In this document: one piece after another, positions 19,101 through 27,000 of the stretch
Numbering within the stretch: the stretch's first letter is position 1
Layout: each line of letters opens with the position of its first letter
Source of the DNA: Methanobacteriota archaeon
Lineage (GTDB): Archaea; Thermoplasmatota; Poseidoniia; Poseidoniales; Thalassarchaeaceae
Length of the DNA: 40,143 nucleotides
Assembly: GCA_002723045.1 (NCBI GenBank)
Contig: PBNI01000019.1
Coordinates: 17,336 to 57,478, forward strand
Reading direction: 5' to 3'
Program-made: the position numbers and the translations under genes
Notes under the pieces: generated by a model
Told to the model about the DNA's origin: nothing
The model's input: only the letters and a program-made list of their open reading frames with translations
Databases searched by the model: none

Positions 19101-20464
19101 CCTTCACAATTTGGGCATCGGATTCAGATTTCTGCAATGGCGATGTGGACGAGTGCCAGCCAGTAATACTGACACTTACTATCGACAACAGAAATAGCCA
19201 ACCTACAATTAGTGTCAATCAGCCATTTTCAGGAACTCGGATATCCACTTCCTTGGACACTATCCTTACCGGAGTGGCTAGGGACTTTGACGGAGGGGTT
19301 ACGAGGGTCGATCTGGAAGTAAAGGACGTATCAAATGACTACGTGTCGGTTTTCGAAACGAGCACCAGTGAATTTTCTGAAGATGGAATATGGGAGATAG
19401 AGTGGGATACAACACAACTTCGCCATGACGCAGAATATCTGCTGCGCTTCCGATCTTATGACGGGATTGACTACAGTAGTTGGACCGAAGTAACAATCGT
19501 GGCCGATAACCCTCCAAATGCAGGCAACAATCAACCTGAATTCGACTCATCTGGATGGCAAAGTGAAATCATCCTTTATTGTGACTCTGAATCCAACTCT
19601 GTTGACAAATGCACCACAGCAGAGATAGACTTGAAGGAATATTTCTCCGACGCAGACAACGACATCCAATTCATTTCTGTTTACAATGACACATCAATCG
19701 ACTCAGACGACAGGCACCCTCTTGTCGTAGGCGTCGGAACAGATGGAATTGCTCGATACGACCCTGCTGACATGTTGTTCTTCGACGACAACATGGAGTC
19801 TTGGACTCTAAACAACGTGATCTTCATTGCAACCGATGCATGGGATTCACGGGTCAACTCAAACCCAGTCACCTTCAGAATCGTACCTCTTCAATTCATG
19901 ATTCAGGAGCCTGAGCAGTCTTGGGTCGAAGAAGACGAAATGGCAATATATTCCGGCATCGGACTTCCTGGTAAGCAAGTTTCCGTTTTGATTGGTGGCA
20001 ATCCAGTCAACAACACAATCGTCTCTGAAGATGGAACATGGGAACTCGGAATTCCCGCTTCTAGGATAAAGGGGGACTCATCAATACCAGAGTTCACCTA
20101 TGCTGGACAAACCACAGAAGTTAGCGCAATTGGCAAGGGAGAGCCAATCACAGCCTCAACTAATTGGTTGGCAGTTGTAGGGGCTTCTATAGTCGCCATA
20201 CTAGCTCTGGCCGCCCTTGCTTACTTCACGGGTTTCATTGGAATTGAGATCGAGGAAGAAGATGAAGAGTACAAAACCCCGGCACAAATCCCTGATGGCT
20301 ACGGTGACGGGGGAGAGAGAGGCACACCAGAGGGAGAATCCAGAGAGTGGTGGAGTCCTGAAGATAAGGGAGAGAACACCCTAGAGAGGTATGATGACCA
20401 CCCAGGTTGGCTATGGGATGCATCTTCTGAGGAATGGGTCCCAGATCCGGATTTCCAAGGATAA
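16145..20464 (+). CDS. Large cell-surface protein: right-handed beta-helix-like region, Ig-like domains, C-terminal TM and cytoplasmic tryptophan-rich tail
   Basis: Signal peptide LFLLSILLSLALPAGTVSAS. Parallel beta-helix-type repeats (IEIDNAEISSGDFGIGLYTS..., FDISDNEITTVDGAGVFAAAGALVTLIDNDIGG, IHENEIGPIGGYFGLWLGG). A CSDGIDNDGDLTIDTADSSC motif. TM WLAVVGASIVAILALAALAYFTGFIGI, with tail HPGWLWDASSEEWVPDPDFQG. Confidence 0.8.
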   Translation: MAREEKLRSFSLTGLFLLSILLSLALPAGTVSASNETTTGTITGTETWAGVHTLTGDVTIAPGAKLIINPGATIEFPNGTHLDVRGSLCAGVSSCGASSNAGPAMQITLRWSEPANSSAIGECYGMSSGNQEIWIDDPSCSEGVLMRSSIDLSETGLRYVTFDSAWGIPQYVSAVGEFRYGALVLDGASPTLTELSFNQINTSSVLTTNLAQPTFNGGEFVVGVDASTSIVGAALQIYSSGSSVSPFALSDISLTGTNNGCGNRDGGRHTIWAEDSFIEIDNAEISSGDFGIGLYTSAGSVTNTQINVNCNGIDLNGKKAVGGTSFGFDISDNEITTVDGAGVFAAAGALVTLIDNDIGGAASGSGIAVYNSEAHIHENEIGPIGGYFGLWLGGSYDVVAENNSIFDTTLTPVVAGMYSYAIQAASRLYLANNSISYDGTGTCGSETNWGGEFSCPVLHAYVTGVTMYDNIITAGGTADGIRAVGSLLDIQRNSFDVQKTGAVIKNYDSGYAESQQFGSLAYFSENDWNQAETVYNVTKSSVTAQSEYIPSPPSGEFPVRLSWPDQEAWPDNEFQGAIIPTPVKDCNNCQNMTPRNFPLGVSMDNNSTVFTFADLTNLDLSKVKIATQPTHFAVQVSRAELVRFQTLIGGEKVSDALVIVEDALGNDLYRINTGGDGFTPWVALPSNFHLDFRGLGGGDNPDGFADDEYEDSCSDGIDNDGDLTIDTADSSCDYSAGTRELSLYRYTAYRFGYGYFSGQFTLEENSLEETAHLENEAPTVKVTENDGHSFRRVVNITGSAHDGTLANSYLTDERAQWDQGGYVHAVQVRNPFTGSWEDAEYAIDTSGADEGEVTRFNRPFSSWYYNIDMTGLAGEGDYTFEFRAFDGIDYSPVVSRTIKLNTQAPSIFVTTPSSFSSHDEGSVVFDGYSQDPYGCPDNCNTDIGLVYMQISGPNYQVTSPVETNEDGTWGWEWDFSTRPRELTTYTFTIWASDSDFCNGDVDECQPVILTLTIDNRNSQPTISVNQPFSGTRISTSLDTILTGVARDFDGGVTRVDLEVKDVSNDYVSVFETSTSEFSEDGIWEIEWDTTQLRHDAEYLLRFRSYDGIDYSSWTEVTIVADNPPNAGNNQPEFDSSGWQSEIILYCDSESNSVDKCTTAEIDLKEYFSDADNDIQFISVYNDTSIDSDDRHPLVVGVGTDGIARYDPADMLFFDDNMESWTLNNVIFIATDAWDSRVNSNPVTFRIVPLQFMIQEPEQSWVEEDEMAIYSGIGLPGKQVSVLIGGNPVNNTIVSEDGTWELGIPASRIKGDSSIPEFTYAGQTTEVSAIGKGEPITASTNWLAVVGASIVAILALAALAYFTGFIGIEIEEEDEEYKTPAQIPDGYGDGGERGTPEGESREWWSPEDKGENTLERYDDHPGWLWDASSEEWVPDPDFQG

Positions 20465-20520
20465 TGTAGATTCCAAGTTCTACTAACATTTGTATATTGA
20501 GTGAGATTAGTGTTGGGTAT

Positions 20521-23049
20521 ATGGCATCGAGCGCTTCAACACGACCAGGAGTCCAAGAGAGGATTTTCCTTCATCTTAGTGACTACGTAGACCATAGTGA
20601 GAAGGTAGAGGTCCCATTTGCATTGTCCCAAATGGGAATCGCAAATGCCGTATCGATTGCCCGCTCCAATGTCCCCCGGGCAATTTCTGGTATGAAGGAG
20701 GCCGGCCATCTTATTGAGAGGCAGGCACACGTAACAGGCGTATCTAGGAAAAGGAAGGCTTACTTTTTGACCGATGAGGGGGCCAAAGTTGCAGATGAGA
20801 TTTGGACAAGGGTTTCAGAGACAAATGTAAGAGTAGTTTTCTCCGACGGGCGTTCTGAGCAAATATCTTTGGCAGAAGCAATCGAGTCCACAGAATTGCC
20901 TCTAAGGCATGTCGACATGTTGCGATATATGGACGATTCAGGAACTATCGATCTATCAGGACTGACTCCCGAATTGGTAGAGAGAGACCTTTCGAAACAT
21001 ATTGAGAAGCAATTAGTATCGTACCTAAACGATCTTCCGCGAACAAGAAGATTCTACGGTCGAGAAAAGGAACTGGACGTGATGGCAAATCTACTGGAAG
21101 CCAAGTCAGCATCGATCCTTGTCCCGGGGATAGCAGGAATCGGAAAGACTTCCCTTTCCACAAAAATCCTCGATAGGTTCACTCATCGGAGAAATCTTCT
21201 CTATCACAGATGCCAGGACTGGGAAGGGTCTCGAGCATTCCTGGAGGCATGCGCAGAATGGCTCTCAGCAGTGGGAAATAACGATCTTTCTGACTATCTT
21301 GCTTCATCTCCAGTACCACAAACGAATATGGCCGTCAACCTGATCGCTACCGGCTTGTCCGAGGCTCCATCTTTGATTGTGATAGACGATTTGCATAAGG
21401 TCGGCGATGAAACCCTTTACTCAATTCTCAGAGAGCTCACTCTGAGGATTAATACTTTGAAGGAAGTTGGTCTAGTGATGTTCTCTAGATCATTCAGAAT
21501 GGTAGTACCAGAATCAGACCAGTCGGGCAATATCGTTACCCTGGTAATGCCACTTCAGGGGTTGGATGCTGACTCTAGCAGGCAGATCCTGACGGCAATG
21601 CCAAAAATGGACTCGGATCAGTTTACTCACATTTATTCACTGTCTCGAGGACACCCCCTGATTCTAGAATTGATAAACAGGGGAAACGTTGCCGAGACAT
21701 TCCATGCCACGCTAGAGGCCTTCGTTGAAAAGGAGATATTTAGCCGACTCTCGGGCCCGGAGAAACGCCTATTGGGTGCAATTGCAGTATTTCGTGAGCC
21801 TATCCCTGTGCAAGCCATCCATCAAGTCGAGGGTAGCGTAGATCTACTAGACGATCTAGTAGAGAAGGGTCTGGCACGTCAATCTGATGCTGAGAATTTC
21901 GATGTTCACGACCTAGTCCGTGAGTTCTTGTTAAGATCAATGGACGAGGAAATGAGGAACTCCCTTCATTTGGCTGCCGTAAATTGGTATAGGGAGAAGA
22001 AGGACGATGCTGCAGATAGAATTGAGTTCATCTACCACCTTAGCCATACGGGGGATGAGGATGGTCTCGCTGAAGTCTTAATCTCAGAGGGGCACAGTTT
22101 GGTTAGCACCGGTCACACAGAACTACTATCTATTCTAAACTCCCTCGAAAGCAGTGATTTTGACTCAAAAAGTAGAGGCCTAATTAGAGAACTAAAGGGT
22201 GACATTCTGACTATCCAGGGGAGGTGGGATCAGGCTGAAGAAGAATACGATGCTGCAACAAAACATATTGGGGGTGGTACTCCAAGTAACGAACTTGCTC
22301 GCCTTCTTTCTGCAAGGGCGGATATAGCAGTAAAGAGAGGGGCAATGGACGATGCACTCGAACTTCACCGAAAGGCTCTGGAGATCCAGATTGGCATCAG
22401 GGACGCTGTCGGAGCAGCAAGAAGCTACAACAACATGGGACATATATTCCGTCGAAGGAGAGACACACGTAGAGCACTAGAGGTGTATGGGAACGTAGAG
22501 GAACTACTGGAAAAAGAGAAAGACCCGGTTTTGAATGAAGCCAGAATTAGGCTAGCATCGGCATTCATAGAAATGGGAGAGCTAGACAGGGCAAGGGAGC
22601 ACGCCATTTTTGCCTATGAGGATACCCGAGATTCAAATCAAGATTTCCTCCATGCTCGGTCAAGAGCGGTTTTGGGGAGGTACTATGCAAAGATCTCAGA
22701 TAACGATCTTGCACTATTCCATTACTCGGGAGCACTGGAGACTCTCTCCGATCAAAACGACCCCCAAAGCACAGTGGAGGTGGAGATGCTACTTGGACAG
22801 GTGCTAATAGACGCAGGCCGAAGGGAGGAGGCTGCAGAGCACTACCTCAATGGTTTAGCAGTCGCAGAGTCGAACGACTTCCGTATGCTTCAAGGAGAAT
22901 TACTAGCAAGGCTAGGCGAGGTAGAGCCAGATCGCTCTCAGAGGATGGATTACCTACAGAGGTCCCTTTCTCTCTTCAGAGATCTCGGCGCTGTGGGAAG
23001 GATGAAAGAAGTACAGACTTCAGTTCACAGAGCAGTGATGGGGAGATAG
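20521..23049 (+). CDS. STAND-type NTPase regulator: N-terminal winged helix, P-loop ATPase, C-terminal TPR repeats
   Basis: wHTH-like N-terminus (ALSQMGIANAVSIARSNVPRAISGMKEAGHLIERQAHVTGVSRKRKAYFLTDEG). Walker A PGIAGIGKTSLSTKIL, Walker B SLIVIDDLHKVG. TPR-like helices (ALELHRKALEIQIGIRDAVGAARSYNNMGHIFRRRRDTRRALEVYGNVEELLE). ATG 20521 is preferred over TTG 20497. Confidence 0.85.
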   Translation: MASSASTRPGVQERIFLHLSDYVDHSEKVEVPFALSQMGIANAVSIARSNVPRAISGMKEAGHLIERQAHVTGVSRKRKAYFLTDEGAKVADEIWTRVSETNVRVVFSDGRSEQISLAEAIESTELPLRHVDMLRYMDDSGTIDLSGLTPELVERDLSKHIEKQLVSYLNDLPRTRRFYGREKELDVMANLLEAKSASILVPGIAGIGKTSLSTKILDRFTHRRNLLYHRCQDWEGSRAFLEACAEWLSAVGNNDLSDYLASSPVPQTNMAVNLIATGLSEAPSLIVIDDLHKVGDETLYSILRELTLRINTLKEVGLVMFSRSFRMVVPESDQSGNIVTLVMPLQGLDADSSRQILTAMPKMDSDQFTHIYSLSRGHPLILELINRGNVAETFHATLEAFVEKEIFSRLSGPEKRLLGAIAVFREPIPVQAIHQVEGSVDLLDDLVEKGLARQSDAENFDVHDLVREFLLRSMDEEMRNSLHLAAVNWYREKKDDAADRIEFIYHLSHTGDEDGLAEVLISEGHSLVSTGHTELLSILNSLESSDFDSKSRGLIRELKGDILTIQGRWDQAEEEYDAATKHIGGGTPSNELARLLSARADIAVKRGAMDDALELHRKALEIQIGIRDAVGAARSYNNMGHIFRRRRDTRRALEVYGNVEELLEKEKDPVLNEARIRLASAFIEMGELDRAREHAIFAYEDTRDSNQDFLHARSRAVLGRYYAKISDNDLALFHYSGALETLSDQNDPQSTVEVEMLLGQVLIDAGRREEAAEHYLNGLAVAESNDFRMLQGELLARLGEVEPDRSQRMDYLQRSLSLFRDLGAVGRMKEVQTSVHRAVMGR

Positions 23050-23856
23050 TCACGCTGCCACGATACTATTAGGCTCAGATTGCCCCGTCAAAAAACTAAA
23101 TTCTGGCCCAAGTTGCTTAGAAATAGAGATATTTCCCGTAAACTCATCGCCTATCGCCATTAGGACTTCACTCTCAGCCAAATGAGGTGCGTTATTCTTC
23201 TCTGAAAGGTGACAGAGGACAATGCTCTCCAAATCGTCATGCATTACTTCCAGCAGTATTTCTCCGGCTTGCCTATTAGAAAGGTGACCCCCTCTGCCCG
23301 TAATCCTCCTCTTCAGAGATTCTGGATAGGGTCCACCAACTAACCTCTGGTGGTCATAGTTTGCCTCAATAGAAATGTGGTTGCAACCAGATAAATGTTT
23401 GATCAGGTCTTGCGGTGCTTCACCCAAATCTGTAACAATTGCGGCCCTATCTCCTCCCCCATCACTCACAATTAGCCCTACATTGTCAGCATCATCATGA
23501 GGAACAGGAACCGGCAACATGCTAAGCTCTGAAGAGAACTGCACTCTCTCTAGATTGCCAAATGTGGCACATTCTTCTACCAAATCCCATCCCATCCTTG
23601 ATGCAGTTCCTAGATTGCAATATAGGTCAGAACCCCACTTTTTTGATGCCCTAAGTGCCGAACCAGAGTGATCCTTGTGGTGATGGGTAACCACAATGGA
23701 ATCAATACAACTCGGATCAAACCCCGCTATCCCAAGCCTCTTCTCTGTTTGTTTGAGACTGAAACCACAGTCTACTAGAACATTGCAGCCCCCTGAACTG
23801 ACAACGGTGGCATTTCCACGACTGCCAGAACCCAAATGCATGATCCCAATCGCCAT
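23050..23856 (-). CDS. Metallo-beta-lactamase fold hydrolase (YycJ/WalJ-like)
   Basis: MAIGIMHLGSGSRGNATVVSSGGCNVLVDCGFSLKQTEKRLGIAGFDPSCIDSIVVTHHHKDHSG: MBL HxHxDH-type motif and the SGSxGN motif of the YycJ-like subfamily. The ORF extends to 23910. Confidence 0.85.
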   Translation of the reverse strand: MAIGIMHLGSGSRGNATVVSSGGCNVLVDCGFSLKQTEKRLGIAGFDPSCIDSIVVTHHHKDHSGSALRASKKWGSDLYCNLGTASRMGWDLVEECATFGNLERVQFSSELSMLPVPVPHDDADNVGLIVSDGGGDRAAIVTDLGEAPQDLIKHLSGCNHISIEANYDHQRLVGGPYPESLKRRITGRGGHLSNRQAGEILLEVMHDDLESIVLCHLSEKNNAPHLAESEVLMAIGDEFTGNISISKQLGPEFSFLTGQSEPNSIVAA

Positions 23857-24028
23857 CAAATAATACGCGGTTCCAGACGACCTTTCAACAAATCCATGGA
23901 AAATAGACAATTACTGCCCTTTTCAAACATCAAACATCATCCTATGCCCTACTAACAGCATATGTCCGAACGACGCTCCATCACCATGATAAATCTCTGA
24001 ACCCGGGATTTTGCATAGAGGTGGGCGG

Positions 24029-27000
24029 ATGCGTAGGAAGCAAACAGCTTTACTAGTTGCAATGTTGATTTTTTCTAGTCTAGCTTTCATCTCCCAGACT
24101 CGTCCACAATCGCCAGTATCCTCCACGGACCCTAATTTGGCAGAAGGTACAGAATCCCCAGTTACCGACCAAGATGGCGACTTAATGCCCGATCTATTTG
24201 AGGTGATTTTTGGAGAACCCGTAGATATTGAGACAGCAACATTCCAGGGCACCATATCCGGCCTCGATCCATCAGATTCTACTGATAATTCAACTGACCA
24301 TGACAGAGACGGGTTAACCGCTTTGCAGGAATACTGCTGGCCTTATACCTTGGATAATTGCTTTGAAGAACGTAATACCCTTACAGGAAAATCGCCAGAG
24401 GAAAGCGAATCTGGATTGCGTGAGTATCTGGACCCAAGATCTTCAGATACCGATGGTGATGGTTTGCCAGATGGATATGAGGTACACATGTGCACCCTGG
24501 GGGGGCTATACAAGAAAGACCCAAACGACCCCTTGAACCCAAACAATTTCTGGGAATGTCGATATTTCGATCCTCTCGACCCCAGTGATATCAACATCGA
24601 TTTTGACAGGTGTGAGGCTGACTTCAGTTGGGGTTGTGGGGACGGATTCGATTTCAATAGCGATGGAGAGATTGACCTTGGAGAAAGATTCACGAACTCG
24701 GAGGAATACTGGCTGGGGGCCCCCGATGATTGGATTACTGAGAGGGATGGGCTCTGGTGCTGGGGCTCGATTCACGGGCTCACTGAAGACTCATGCCAGA
24801 CTCAGTTCGAGAGGCCAACAGGTGAATCCGGTTGGATGGGCTCTGACCCCAGATTCTCGGACTCGGACTACTTCTTCTGGGATGAAATAACCCCTGCTAC
24901 ACTAGATGTTTTGGGAGATGGAATTCCGGATGGCTGGGAAGCCCAATATGGACTCGATCCTCTAAACTCCAGCGATGCGATAATTGACAGTGATTCTGAT
25001 GGATGGGACAAAGACGAGGATGGTTTCATTACGGCGGATGTAACAATCGGGACATCTCAGTGGGGCGAGGCATTCAGTAATTTCGAAGAGTACTCGGTTG
25101 ACTTCGATGAAAACTCGGGAGTAATGCCGGGAGTTAGGGGGATTGAGATTTCTCCCGACTCCGATACTCTCATCAATTTTGACCATTCAACCGCAATAAG
25201 GCTAGTTGACTCCGCCGTACATAGCATAATTCCAGACCAACCAAGAGAGAGGTTGTTGGTAGGAAGCAAATATGGGATTACAGCATTAGATCCATTCAGA
25301 GGAATCTCTTCGTCATTTGAATTTCCTCCAGGAGTAGAACTGTACACAATGGAGAGGAATTCTGTAGGGAACATAGATTTCCTAATGTTGGGATCAAACC
25401 TAGGACTTCATACCTTAACTCTTGAAAACGGGCTACCAGTAATGGACACCCTAACTACCCATGAACTAGGTGAAGCATCTGTATTATTCCAGTTCGTCTC
25501 AGACTCTTTTGACCCAGGGGTACTGATTATGGGCAAGGATGGCGTCTGGAGGACAACATTCTCCGAGTCTGAACAATCGCTATCCACCTCTGAGATTATT
25601 TTTGTAGAGTCACTCTCATCAATGCTGAGTGATTCTAACGCAACCGCAACCTCTGCAGGACACGCCAAGATTTTTGGAAGAACCCCAATTCTACTAATAG
25701 GGTCCGATTTCGGACTAATCGCCTGGAATTCTTCCGATGGCTCTGACAACAATGGCATGCCATGGTGGGTCTTCACAAGAAATAACGCCGACGAATTTGT
25801 TAGCCCGGATATTCTGGATACCACTAAGACAGCCACTGTCAACTCCATAATGGTAGAATCTTCTGAACAAGGCTCAGACGACGTGTGGTTGGGGATGGGA
25901 GGGGGGCTGCATCTAATCACAATGGACTTATTTATTTCTCAGCCCAGGGAGTCAATCGACAATCAGAGGATGCTCAATCTAGGAGGACTTCTAACTGGCG
26001 CTAATGATGTTCACTCCATACTTCCGCTCGAAGGGATGATAATTCTGGGCTCTTCAGACGGAACTTGGTGCCTAGAAGGGAGCTCGGATGGGATTCTTGA
26101 TATCCGCCAGAATCAGACAGATATACCGGGCCTTGTTACCTCACTTGCTTCTCTGGAGAGGGACGGTCAGATTTGGGTTTTCGCTGGCGTTTCACCGGGG
26201 AGATTCATGAACATAGCCCCCATGAATCCAAATTCCCATGATTCTGATCTTGATGGAATCCCTGATGGTTGGGAGTTTGCATACGGGCTCGATCCCACTG
26301 ACCCATTCGATGCATCTAGGGATAATGATGCTGATGGGGTTTCAATCGGAGGAGGAAGCGGCCATGGGTTTGACAGATTGTGGACAAACTTGGAAGAGTA
26401 TAGGTTCGTAACCCCCTCTGAATTTGGACAAAATGGAACCGATCCTAGAGTAGCGGACTCAGATGGAGACGGACTTACTGATGGAGAGGAGTATTGGGGT
26501 TGGTTCATCGATCAAACATCATTCGATTGCTTCTACCTTAATCAGCAGTACCTGTGTGATGCCGGCATAGGCACATCTGCAGAGGAAGTACATCTCGGTG
26601 GATGGACTGGAACAGGCTCCAGTGGCGGCAGCGATCTTCCTACCGATCCGACAAACCCCGACTCAGATGGGGATGGAATGCCCGATGGATGGGAAATCAA
26701 ACATCGTCGTTGGATTGGCGACATCTATACAGGAGGGAATGAATGGACATTGGATCCCAATAACCCAGAAGATGCTTCTGGAGATGCTGATGGAGATGGG
26801 TTATCTAATCTATGTGAGTATGAGTGGGAAAGACTACTGGATAGGTCAATTTCAACTGGGATAATATCACATGGTGAAACTTCTGCTTCAGTCCAGAAAT
26901 GGGTCCCGACAGACCCAAATTCTGTAGATTCAGACTCTGACTCACTTCCCGATGGTTGGGAAGCTAGATATTCATGCAACTGGCCATCTTCGAATTCAGG

